This document shows, one piece after another, positions 8,888 to 17,311 of a stretch of 42,586 nt of DNA (within the stretch, counting starts at the first letter, position 1; every line of letters begins with the position of its first letter). Source of the stretch: Lachnospiraceae bacterium UBA7160 (GTDB lineage Bacteria > Bacillota > Clostridia > Lachnospirales > Lachnospiraceae); NCBI GenBank assembly GCA_002491565.1, contig DKWE01000018.1, positions 1 through 42,586 on the forward strand. The letters run 5' to 3'. The notes beneath the pieces were generated by a model. It did no database searches. It had not been told where the DNA came from and saw nothing but the letters and a program-made list of their open reading frames with translations. Position numbers and translations under genes: made by a program.

Positions 8888-11374
8888 ATGGAAAAGAAAT
8901 TGTTGTATATGATTGGAAATTCCCATATTGATCCGGTCTGGTTCTGGAACTGGGAGGAAGGGATGCAGGAGGTAAAGGCGACGTATGCATCGGCTCTGGA
9001 GCGGATGAAGGAATTTGATGATTTCAAATTCACCTCCACCTCCACTGCATTTTTTGAGTGGATCGAGCACCTGCTTCCGGAAATGTTTGAGGAAATCAAA
9101 AAGCGGGTGGCGGAGGGCCGCTGGGAGATCACGGGCGGCTGGTTCATCGAGCCGGACTGTGCGCTGCCGTGCGGGGAATCCTTTGTCAGACAGAGCCTGT
9201 ACGGGCAGCGGTATCTGAAAAGCAGGTTTGGAAAAATCTGTAAAATCGGGTCGAACGTGGACAGCTTTGGGCACAATCATGTGCTGCCGCAGATTCTGAA
9301 AAAGAGCGGGATGGACGCATACGTGTTCATGCGCCCGAGGCTGGATACGCCGGTATTCCGGTGGGAGAGCGAGGATGGGAGCCAGGTCAACGCGATCTCT
9401 CTTCCGGCGGAGTATACGACATGGTTTCACGACCCGACCGTAAAAAATATTCAGAATACACTGGAGCGGACGAAGGGATACGACAGGATGGTCTGCTGCT
9501 ACGGCGTCGGGAATCACGGAGGCGGGCCGACCATTGAAAATATCCGCAGTATTTTGAAGCTTCAGGAGGAATGGGAAGATACCGAACTGAGATTTTCAAG
9601 CTATACGGAGTTTCTGGCGGATTCGGACTTTGCGCAGTTTCCGGTGATAAAGGGAGTCTTTGAAAAGGTGAATGAAGGCTGCTATTCGATTGACTCTGCA
9701 TTCAAGCAGAGACACCGGCTCGCGGAGCAGAGACTGATGGACGCGGACCGGCTGATGAGCATGGTGCGCGGGGTGCACGGCCTGATGATGAGACAGACGG
9801 AGGAGATCGAGCGTCTCTGGAAGGTGGTTCTGTTTAATGAGTTTCATGATACGCTGGGCGGCACCACGATTCCATCTGCGAGGGAAGAGGGCCTGATGCA
9901 GCTTGGAGGAGTCTGCGCCAGAGCAGGAGAGATCAAGGCGCTGGCGATCCAGCAGCTCGTCAATGGGTTTGATACGAGAGGCGAGGGCTTTCCGCTGTAC
10001 CTGTTCCATACGGGCAGCACGGCCTGGGAGGATTACGTGGAGGTGGAGCTGGAATGGTTTTGCCAGAGTCCGCTGAAGCTTCTGGATTTGGACGGAACGG
10101 AAATTCCGTACCAGAGAATCCATACGGATGCGAAGGTGCGGCATACGACGCTGGGCGGAAGAAGACGGTTTGTCTTCCGGGCCTCCATCCCGCCATACGG
10201 GTTTGTTCAGTACCGTGTCGTTAAGGAGGAACCGTCGCTTGCCGTGAATCCGCAGATGGAAATTCAGAATCGTGACTGTAGCAAGCTGGAAAATCCGTAT
10301 CTTCTGGCCCGGTTTGATACAGAGACAGGAGCGCTCTGCTCGCTCGTGGATAAGCAGACCGGCTATGACGCACTGCAGGGAGCTTCTTCCTGGCGGCTGT
10401 ATCTGGATGAGAGAGATGCATGGGGCGGACTGCAGGGAAGGAGATACGAGGACCGGAATGCGGATTTTCGCCTGGAGTCGATCGAAAAAGTGGAGAGCGG
10501 AACGATCCGGGAGGTGATCCGGGTGAGACTTTCCTGTGAGGATACCAGGATAGAGCAGCTGTATTATCTGGGCGCGGAAGAAAAAGAGCTGAGGGTGGAA
10601 AACCGGGTGTGCTTCAATCACCGGTGGAGCCTTCTGAAGCTGGCATATCCCACCGGAAGCGAGGCAGTACATACGAGGGCGGAGAGTGCCTATGGGACTC
10701 TTTACCGCAAAATTGAAGATACGGCAGAATACTATATGCATCGTTTCCTGGACGCAAGCGATGCATCCGGCCGCGGACTTGCGATCGCGAACGACAGTAA
10801 ATACGCATTTAACATGACGGACGGCCGGGTGCAGATTACCGCGGCGAGAAGTGCGATCTATGCACAGGGCAGCAGCCCGGACTGGTACAACGAGGCGGAA
10901 ACGTATCAATATACCGACATCGGCCCGCAGACCTTCTGGCTGGTGCTGAAGCCGCACGGCGCTGCACTGGCGGCACATGAGCTGTACGATCTTGCAGATA
11001 AAATCAACGGAGGTCCGGAATATCTTGCGGACAGCGCCCATCCGGCGGCCGGAGGGGCGGAGGTATCGGACGAGAGGAGCGGTACTCCTCTGCATGAGGA
11101 AGCGCCAGAGCAGCGGCGCTGTTCGCTGCTCCATGCGGAGGCGCCGAATGTGCGGGTGATGATGGTGAAGAAGGCGGAGGACGATGACGGCTATATTCTG
11201 AGGCTGCTGGAAACGGACGGCGAGGACACCCGGACCGGGCTTGGGTTCCTCGGAAAAAGGCAGAGCATCCAGATCGGCCATCACGAGATAGCGACGTATC
11301 ATGTTTCTTCGGACGGGGCATCATGGGAAAAGGTAAATCTGATTGAGTGGAAAGAAGAGGAGCAGGACAGATGA
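8888..11374 (+). CDS. GH38 alpha-mannosidase (first copy)
   Basis: This 828-residue GH38 enzyme should hydrolyse alpha-mannosides. Zinc ligands His13 and Asp15 are seen in NSHIDPVWFW, the nucleophile and zinc ligand Asp125 in NVDSFGHN, and a later zinc histidine in EFHDTLGG. The C-terminal beta-rich half is typical of the family. GH38 in bacteria includes MngB of E. coli, which acts on a mannosyl-glycerate derivative. Start ATG8888 follows GGGAGGAA (8873-8880) by 7 nt; the longer GTG8867 start would precede this site. A proline- and glutamate-rich insert near residues 700-750 (11030-11140) is not matched in the second copy. The stop overlaps the next gene as ATGA. Confidence 0.92.
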   Translation: MEKKLLYMIGNSHIDPVWFWNWEEGMQEVKATYASALERMKEFDDFKFTSTSTAFFEWIEHLLPEMFEEIKKRVAEGRWEITGGWFIEPDCALPCGESFVRQSLYGQRYLKSRFGKICKIGSNVDSFGHNHVLPQILKKSGMDAYVFMRPRLDTPVFRWESEDGSQVNAISLPAEYTTWFHDPTVKNIQNTLERTKGYDRMVCCYGVGNHGGGPTIENIRSILKLQEEWEDTELRFSSYTEFLADSDFAQFPVIKGVFEKVNEGCYSIDSAFKQRHRLAEQRLMDADRLMSMVRGVHGLMMRQTEEIERLWKVVLFNEFHDTLGGTTIPSAREEGLMQLGGVCARAGEIKALAIQQLVNGFDTRGEGFPLYLFHTGSTAWEDYVEVELEWFCQSPLKLLDLDGTEIPYQRIHTDAKVRHTTLGGRRRFVFRASIPPYGFVQYRVVKEEPSLAVNPQMEIQNRDCSKLENPYLLARFDTETGALCSLVDKQTGYDALQGASSWRLYLDERDAWGGLQGRRYEDRNADFRLESIEKVESGTIREVIRVRLSCEDTRIEQLYYLGAEEKELRVENRVCFNHRWSLLKLAYPTGSEAVHTRAESAYGTLYRKIEDTAEYYMHRFLDASDASGRGLAIANDSKYAFNMTDGRVQITAARSAIYAQGSSPDWYNEAETYQYTDIGPQTFWLVLKPHGAALAAHELYDLADKINGGPEYLADSAHPAAGGAEVSDERSGTPLHEEAPEQRRCSLLHAEAPNVRVMMVKKAEDDDGYILRLLETDGEDTRTGLGFLGKRQSIQIGHHEIATYHVSSDGASWEKVNLIEWKEEEQDR

Positions 11375-13800
11375 AGAAAGAGAAAAAACTGTATATGATC
11401 GGCAATGCGCATCTGGATCCGGTATGGCTGTGGCAGTGGCAGGAGGGCTGGCAGGAAATCAAGGCGACGTTCCGCTCTGCGCTGGACCGCATGAAGGAGT
11501 ACGAGGATTTCATTTTTACCTGCAGTGCAGCCGCTTATTATGAGTGGATTGAGGAAAGTGAACCGGAGATGTTCGCGGAGATCCAGGAGCGGGTCAAAGA
11601 AGGGCGGTGGGTCCTTGCGGGCGGCTGGTGGATTCAGCCGGACTGCAATGCGCCGCAAGGAGAATCCTACGTCCGTCAGGGGCTGTATGGGCAGCGCTAT
11701 TTTCTGGAAAAATTCGGGTGTACAGCAAAGACAGGCTACAACGTGGACAGCTTTGGACACAATGGGATGCTTCCGCAGATTCTGAAAAAATCAGGCATGG
11801 ATCACTACGTATTCATGCGTCCGGGCCGGCACGAAAAGGGGTTGGAAGCTGAGACGTTTACCTGGCAGTCGGCGGACGGCTCTTCGGTGACGGCTTTCCG
11901 GATTCCGTTTGAGTACTGCACCTGGCCGGAGGAGATCCGGGAGCATGTGAAGCGCTGCGCAGGGGAGATCAAGGACGGCAGCGGCAGTCTTATGTGTTTT
12001 TACGGAGTGGGAAATCACGGCGGAGGGCCGACGAAGAAAAATATTGAGAGCATTCACCAGATGCAGCAGGAGGAAGAACTGCCGGAGCTGATTCTGGCGG
12101 GACCGGATGCGTTTTTTGAGGATGTGAAAAAGAGCGGGAGGGCGCTGCCGGTGGTAAATGGCGGGCTGTTTCATCATTCCAGCGGCTGCTACAGTGCGCA
12201 TTCCGGGGTGAAAAGGGACAACCGCAGAGCGGAGAACCGTCTGCAGGAGGCGGAAGCGTTTTCGGTGATGGCAGAGCTTCTCTCGAATGGGAACTATCCG
12301 CAGGAAAAGCTCACAGAGGCATGGAAACAGGTGCTGTTCAACCAGTTCCATGACATTATGGCGGGAACCTGCATTGAGCCGGCCTACGAGGATGCGAGAG
12401 AGAGCTACGGGGCTGCCCTGCACACGGCGGCAGTGGCGCTAAACGCGGCTGTCCAGGCTCTGTCGTGGCATATCGATATTCCGGCGGAGGAAGGGATGAA
12501 GCCTCTGGTCGTATTCAATCCGAACGCGTTTGCGGTAAAGAGCGAGGTGGAGATGGAGTCCGCCTGCCTGAAGCCGGGCGTGGTGCTTCTGGATGAGGCG
12601 GATCAGGAAATTCCGTTCCAGACAGTGCAGTCGGCAGCTTCGTGCAATGGAAGAACGAGGATTGTCTTTGTGGCAGACCTGCCGTCGCTTGGATGGCGCA
12701 CCTACCGCTTTGCGGTCCGGAACAGCCAGAAGGTATTCCAGCCGGTGGTTTCCGATCAGACAAGCGCAGAAAACCAGTGGTTCCGGATTGTGTTCGATGA
12801 AGCGACCGGGTACATCCGCTCTTTTGTAAAAAAGAATGACGGGACGGAATACTTCTGCGCACCGGCAGCTGTACCGGTGGTGATCGAAGACAAGAGTGAT
12901 ACCTGGTCACACGGAGTGCGGATTTTTGATAAAAAAATCGGAGAATTCCGGGCGGTCCGTGTAAGGCGCGTGGAGTGCGGCCCGGTCAAGGCGGTCATCC
13001 GCGTGATCAGCGAATATGGAAACTCACGGATCACGCAGGACTTCTCTGTTTATCAGGAGCTGGATTATGTCTCGGTGAAGACTACGGTGGACTGGCATGA
13101 AAAACAGGCGATGCTGAAGCTGCAGTTTCCGGTGAATCTGAATTATCTGCGCTGTACGTATGAGATTCCCTACGGGGTTTCGAAAATCGAGCCGGACGGA
13201 GAGGAGTATCCGATGCAGAATTTTATCGATCTGGAGGGAACCAATCCGGGCCTGGCGACAGCGGTCAACGGACTTTCCATCCTGAACGACGGCAAATTCA
13301 GCGCAAGCACAGCCGGGAAAACCGCTTCTCTGACCGTACTGAGAAGCCCGATCTATGCGCATCATGAGCCGTATGTCCCGGATGAAAATCTGGAGTATGT
13401 CTATATGGATCAGGGAGTGCAGACCTTTACCTACGGGCTTTATCCCCATGACGGAAGCTGGGAGGAAGCTGCGACGGTGCCAAGAAGCAGGCAGCTGAAT
13501 CATAAACCGGTGGCATTGTTTGAGACGTATCATAAGGGGGAATTGAAGCAGAACGGCTCCTTCCTCCAGGTATCGGAGGCAAACGTGGTGCTTTCTGTTA
13601 TGAAGTGTGCCGAGGACGGGAGCGGCGATTTGATTCTGCGGCTGTATGAAACGGCGGGAAGACACTGTGATGCAGAAGTAGCGATTCCGGCAGTCGGGCG
13701 CAGGCTGGAGCTGACCTTCGGGCCGTTCGAGCTGAAGACCGTGCGTGTGCCAAAGGATGCGGCAAAGCCGGCATTTGAGACGAATCTGCTGGAGCTGTGA
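11371..13800 (+). CDS. GH38 alpha-mannosidase (second copy)
   Basis: This 809-residue GH38 paralogue directly follows the first copy, with ATGA overlap. It keeps His14 and Asp16 (NAHLDPVW), the nucleophile Asp126 (NVDSFGHN) and the QFHDIMAGT zinc segment. The shared stretches LPQILKKSGMD and YGVGNHGGGPT show that the two genes arose by duplication, although many positions have diverged, so they may act on different linkages or aglycones. A long ORF to the left extends to 11347, but AGGAG at 11358-11362 with 8-nt spacing favours ATG11371. The protein is cytoplasmic with no signal peptide. A 74-bp gap with no visible terminator separates it from the racemase-like gene. Confidence 0.92.
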   Translation: MKKEKKLYMIGNAHLDPVWLWQWQEGWQEIKATFRSALDRMKEYEDFIFTCSAAAYYEWIEESEPEMFAEIQERVKEGRWVLAGGWWIQPDCNAPQGESYVRQGLYGQRYFLEKFGCTAKTGYNVDSFGHNGMLPQILKKSGMDHYVFMRPGRHEKGLEAETFTWQSADGSSVTAFRIPFEYCTWPEEIREHVKRCAGEIKDGSGSLMCFYGVGNHGGGPTKKNIESIHQMQQEEELPELILAGPDAFFEDVKKSGRALPVVNGGLFHHSSGCYSAHSGVKRDNRRAENRLQEAEAFSVMAELLSNGNYPQEKLTEAWKQVLFNQFHDIMAGTCIEPAYEDARESYGAALHTAAVALNAAVQALSWHIDIPAEEGMKPLVVFNPNAFAVKSEVEMESACLKPGVVLLDEADQEIPFQTVQSAASCNGRTRIVFVADLPSLGWRTYRFAVRNSQKVFQPVVSDQTSAENQWFRIVFDEATGYIRSFVKKNDGTEYFCAPAAVPVVIEDKSDTWSHGVRIFDKKIGEFRAVRVRRVECGPVKAVIRVISEYGNSRITQDFSVYQELDYVSVKTTVDWHEKQAMLKLQFPVNLNYLRCTYEIPYGVSKIEPDGEEYPMQNFIDLEGTNPGLATAVNGLSILNDGKFSASTAGKTASLTVLRSPIYAHHEPYVPDENLEYVYMDQGVQTFTYGLYPHDGSWEEAATVPRSRQLNHKPVALFETYHKGELKQNGSFLQVSEANVVLSVMKCAEDGSGDLILRLYETAGRHCDAEVAIPAVGRRLELTFGPFELKTVRVPKDAAKPAFETNLLEL

Positions 13801-13874
13801 GAGGCTGCCGGGCAGTATGGGCTTTCTTGCTTGCGGGTACGACGGGGCATAAATTGTAACGGGAGGAAGGACAG

Positions 13875-14534
13875 ATGAAGAAATTAGCGATCATTCATAC
13901 AACGCCGGTCACGATTCCGGTGATGAAGGAGCTGGTGGAGGAGCGGACGAATCAGGTGGAGCTGATCAATCTGCTGGATGACAGCATGCTGCCGGAAATC
14001 AACCAGGCCGGGCATATGACCGTGTGTGTAGAGGAGCGTCTGGAGCATATGATCCGGATGGCAGAGCAGGCGGGGGCGGATGCAGTGCTCTCTGCGTGCT
14101 CTTCCATTGGAGGCGCTGTGGAGGAAGCAGGCAGGAAGACTGCGCTTCCAGTGTATCGGATCGACGGGCCAATGGCGGAGGCAGCCTCAGCTTTTCAGAA
14201 AATCGGCGTCGCGGCAACGCTGCGTTCGACGATTGAGCCGACGACAGAGCTGATTTTGCGCAGGGCGCACGAAAAAGGAAGGGAGCCGGAGGTTACAAGT
14301 CTGGTAATTGAAGGGGCAGGCGCGCTGCTTGCCGCCGGGCAGGGAGAAGCCTATGACGCACTGGTTCAGGAAAAGCTTGGGCAGCTCGCCGCGGAAAATG
14401 AAGTGGTGGTGCTGGCACAGGCATCGATGGCGAGAGCAGTCGCAGGGCTTTCCGGGGAAGCAAGAAGGAGGTTCCTGACCAGCCCGGCAAGCGGGATCGA
14501 GGCAGTACTGGCGTTACTGCTTGCGGCGGAGTAA
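13875..14534 (+). CDS. Asp/Glu/hydantoin racemase-superfamily protein
   Basis: This 219-residue protein has the two-domain racemase pattern. The first catalytic cysteine is Cys75 in SACSSIGG. At the place where the second catalytic cysteine is expected (normally LGC before a small residue and Met), it reads VVVLAQASMAR, with Gln182 in the Cys position. A normal two-cysteine racemase mechanism is therefore unlikely; related one-cysteine proteins act as decarboxylases or isomerases. GGGAGGAAGG lies just upstream of ATG13875. Its position between mannosidases and sugar kinases suggests action on an acid sugar or keto acid, which is inference. Confidence 0.8.
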   Translation: MKKLAIIHTTPVTIPVMKELVEERTNQVELINLLDDSMLPEINQAGHMTVCVEERLEHMIRMAEQAGADAVLSACSSIGGAVEEAGRKTALPVYRIDGPMAEAASAFQKIGVAATLRSTIEPTTELILRRAHEKGREPEVTSLVIEGAGALLAAGQGEAYDALVQEKLGQLAAENEVVVLAQASMARAVAGLSGEARRRFLTSPASGIEAVLALLLAAE

Positions 14535-14611
14535 TCGTTCCTGTAGACAGTATACGGGATTCTTGTTTCATCTGGTTCGAATGTTGTTCAATACAGTGGG
14601 AGGACAGAACA

Positions 14612-16219
14612 TTGAATTATGCGGTAGGGCTTGATATCGGAACGACACATATCAAGGCATGTCTGACGGATCAGACGGGGGCGATTCTGGCTGTCTCAGA
14701 GACAGATAACCGGCAGGAGGAGACGGAGCAGTTCGGGAGATGTTTTCGCGCGGAGGCGCTGTTTGAAAAGGCAGTATTCTGTATCCGGAACGTGATCGGG
14801 CAGGCTGGCAAAATTCCGGAGGCAATCGGGATTACCAGCATGGCGGAGTCAGGGGTCTTTCTCGACCGGGACGGGAAGGCGCTGCTCCCGGTGATTTCCT
14901 GGAGTGAAGCAGGGGACGCCTGTCCGCTTCCGCCCGGTCTTTGCGGGGAAGAATTTTACCAGAGAACCGGGTTGCTCTGGCATCCCAAGTACACGGTAAG
15001 CCGGATCCTCTGCCTGAGAGAAAAATTTCCGGAGTTGTACGGGAAAATTGACAGCGTTCTGTCCGTGGCAGATTATATTCTGTACCGCCTGTGCGGGAAA
15101 AAATGTACGGATGAGTCGTTGGCGTGCCGGACCGGAATGTATGATATCGTCCGGCAGAGCTGGTGGACCAGGATGACAGATTTCGCAGGGATGACAGGGA
15201 AGCTTCCGGAGGTGCTGCGGGGGGATGAGGGCTGGCCGGTTCTCGCGGAGGACGCATATGAGCTGCTGGGACTAAGAGAGAGAGGCGCCGGGCGGTCCGC
15301 TGAGGCGAAGGTATTTCCGGAGAGCAGCGTAAAAACGGCTGAAACAATAGAGAGATTATGTGAGAAGACCGCCGAGGTGAAAGTATTTCCGGAGAGCAGT
15401 TCAGCGTCGTCTGGGGGAATGGAGCGATTTTGGAAAAGAACTTCGGAGCAGTCAGGCATGGCGCAAGAAATCCGGGTGCGGGTCTGCGGGCATGACCATC
15501 TGTGCGCGGCGGTCGGGGCAGGCGTGCAGGGCAGCGAAGTATTTCACTCGATGGGGACCTCAGAGGTCTACATCGGATGGCTGGACGGGTCCGGCCGGAA
15601 CGATGCATTTTACGAGAAGGGCATTCAGCAGGGGCGCTTCGGGGGGCGACGCTACTGGATCTGCAATATGCCCTCCTCCGGTGCATCGGTCGAATGGTTC
15701 CGGATGCTGCTTTCCACGGACGAAAAAATCACGTATGAAGCGTTAATGGCTGAGAAGGGACAGATCCCGTCTCCGGTATCCTATCTGCCGTTTGTGAACG
15801 GGACAGGGACACACCGGATGCAGCAGGGCATGCAAACCGGCGCAGTTTTGGGGCTTAAGGGAAATACCGGGCGCGGGGATATCCTGCAGGGCATCTATGA
15901 GGGAATCGCAATGGAGAGCCGTTATATTCTCGGGCAGCTTGCGGCAGTTGGGATAGACACGAGGCAGCTGATTGTGGTAGGCGGAGGAAGCAAAAACCGC
16001 TGGCTCATGCAGGCAAAAGCGGATGTGACAGGCAGCACCTTCCTCTGCTGCAGGACAGTGCAGGCTGCGGCGGCGGGAGCAGCGGCTCTGGCGGGAGGCT
16101 TTACGGTGGACGGCCGGGAGCTTGCATACCGGGCGGAGGCGAGGGCGGAATATGAGGCGGCCTACCGTGAAAAATATGAGAAGTATCGGAACTTATGCAG
16201 AGTATTATGCGGAGAGTAA
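14612..16219 (+). CDS. FGGY-family carbohydrate kinase
   Basis: This 535-residue FGGY kinase shows the N-terminal phosphate motif GLDIGTTHIKACL, the GITSMAESG segment, a mid-protein CGHDHLCAAVGAGV motif, and the C-terminal ATP motif VVGGGSKNRWLMQAKADVTG. Substrates of the family include xylulose, gluconate, ribulose, fuculose and tetritols, and none can be chosen. The start is TTG14612: GGGAGG (14598-14603) lies 8 nt upstream and no nearby ATG gives the N-terminal motif. A low-complexity insert of about 55 residues, between the WPVLAEDAYELLGL and IRVRVCGHD segments, holds two copies of KVFPESS spaced 24 residues apart. The reading frame stays open through it. It ends 22 bp before the aldolase. 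Confidence 0.87.
   Translation: MNYAVGLDIGTTHIKACLTDQTGAILAVSETDNRQEETEQFGRCFRAEALFEKAVFCIRNVIGQAGKIPEAIGITSMAESGVFLDRDGKALLPVISWSEAGDACPLPPGLCGEEFYQRTGLLWHPKYTVSRILCLREKFPELYGKIDSVLSVADYILYRLCGKKCTDESLACRTGMYDIVRQSWWTRMTDFAGMTGKLPEVLRGDEGWPVLAEDAYELLGLRERGAGRSAEAKVFPESSVKTAETIERLCEKTAEVKVFPESSSASSGGMERFWKRTSEQSGMAQEIRVRVCGHDHLCAAVGAGVQGSEVFHSMGTSEVYIGWLDGSGRNDAFYEKGIQQGRFGGRRYWICNMPSSGASVEWFRMLLSTDEKITYEALMAEKGQIPSPVSYLPFVNGTGTHRMQQGMQTGAVLGLKGNTGRGDILQGIYEGIAMESRYILGQLAAVGIDTRQLIVVGGGSKNRWLMQAKADVTGSTFLCCRTVQAAAAGAAALAGGFTVDGRELAYRAEARAEYEAAYREKYEKYRNLCRVLCGE
15311..15399 (+). repeat. Imperfect 72-bp duplication inside the FGGY kinase gene
   Basis: GTATTTCCGGAGAGCAG occurs at 15311-15327 and again at 15383-15399, offset by 72 bp (24 codons). 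The surrounding codons are partly similar (AEAKVFPESS and AEVKVFPESS). The duplication preserves the frame and forms a hydrophilic insert between the two kinase domains. Confidence 0.65.
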
Positions 16220-16241
16220 AAGAAGAAGGGTGGAGGACACG

Positions 16242-17120
16242 ATGAAATTAGTACCTGTTGTGGAAATGCTGAAAAAGGCGGAAAAGGGCGGTTACGGGAT
16301 TGGCTCTTTTTCTGCGAGAAATACCTATCTGATCGAGACGGTGCTCCGGGCAGCAGAAAATACGAAATCGCCGGTGATCGTGCAGATTTCTGCAAATGAA
16401 TTCCGCTGGTTTTCGGTAACGCCGAAGGAATTTGCGGATCGTTTCTATGCGGTTGCAGATCGGTATGATGTGGAAGCAGTGCTTCATCTGGACCACACAA
16501 AAGACTTTGCGACGATTCAGGATGCCATTGCTGCCGGATTTACGTCTGTCATGATCGATGCGTCCCAGAGGGAATTTGAGGAAAATATCCGTATCACAAA
16601 GGAAGTGGTGGATTTTGCTCATGCAAAGGGTGTGGCGGTAGAGGCTGAGCTCGGAAAGATCGGCGCGACTGATAAAATAGAAGTGGATACGGATGAGAGT
16701 CTCTATACGGATCCTGCGGAGGCGGAAGAATTTGTCAGAAGGACAGGGGTAGATACGCTTGCCGTATCGATTGGGACGGCGCATGGTGTTTATCCCGTGA
16801 AAAACCCGCAGATTGATCTGAAGCGCCTGGAAGAGATCAGGAGCCGGGTTTCGATTCCGCTGGTGCTGCACGGAGGCTCCGGGCTTCCGGCAGAGACAGT
16901 GAAGAAGGCAATTGCAGCGGCGGGCGGCGGAGTCAGCAAGATCAATATCGCCACAGATCTGGAGCTGGCCTTCCTGGGTTCACTGAACTGTGAGCGCAAA
17001 TCCAACGCGGAAATCTGGAACATGGATCCGGCTGCGCTGGAAAAAGCGGCGGGGGAAGTGCAGAAGGTAGTGGAAGATAAGATCCGGAATTTCGTGTGCA
17101 GCGCCGGGCGCACAGAGTGA
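16242..17120 (+). CDS. Class II ketose-bisphosphate-type aldolase
   Basis: This 292-residue zinc-dependent aldolase belongs to the fructose- and tagatose-bisphosphate aldolase family. The catalytic Asp84 and zinc ligand His85 lie in HLDH, where most relatives continue with Gly but this one has Thr. Other motifs are EAELG, SIGTAHGVYP, LHGGSGLP and KINIATDLE, which bind zinc, DHAP phosphate and potassium. It should cleave a phosphorylated ketose into DHAP and an aldehyde. The start ATG16242 follows GGAGG (16232-16236) by 5 nt; a longer in-frame ATG at 16122 lies well inside the FGGY gene. With the FGGY kinase immediately upstream, kinase and aldolase probably act in sequence. Confidence 0.88.
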   Translation: MKLVPVVEMLKKAEKGGYGIGSFSARNTYLIETVLRAAENTKSPVIVQISANEFRWFSVTPKEFADRFYAVADRYDVEAVLHLDHTKDFATIQDAIAAGFTSVMIDASQREFEENIRITKEVVDFAHAKGVAVEAELGKIGATDKIEVDTDESLYTDPAEAEEFVRRTGVDTLAVSIGTAHGVYPVKNPQIDLKRLEEIRSRVSIPLVLHGGSGLPAETVKKAIAAAGGGVSKINIATDLELAFLGSLNCERKSNAEIWNMDPAALEKAAGEVQKVVEDKIRNFVCSAGRTE

Positions 17121-17311
17121 GACAGGTCGGGGTACTGTTTATCCAGAAACTGCGTAAGGCACAAGGGGACTGAGTATCAGTGACGCACGCTGGCACAAGC
17201 TGGGGCATTATCGGGCAAAGCCTGCGTAGTCTGATGGAAAATCAGGCAGAATATCATGTAATCAGCGCACGGTATGCGTCTGAGTGAACTGCAGAGGATA
17301 AGGGAGCAGAT

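Noticed and set aside
14535..14611. tRNA gene suggested by GGTTCGAAT
   Set aside because: No cloverleaf, acceptor stem or CCA context can be built around it.
16122..16241. N-terminal extension of the class II aldolase
   Set aside because: It is inside the FGGY kinase gene in another frame and the good ribosome binding site is at 16232-16236.
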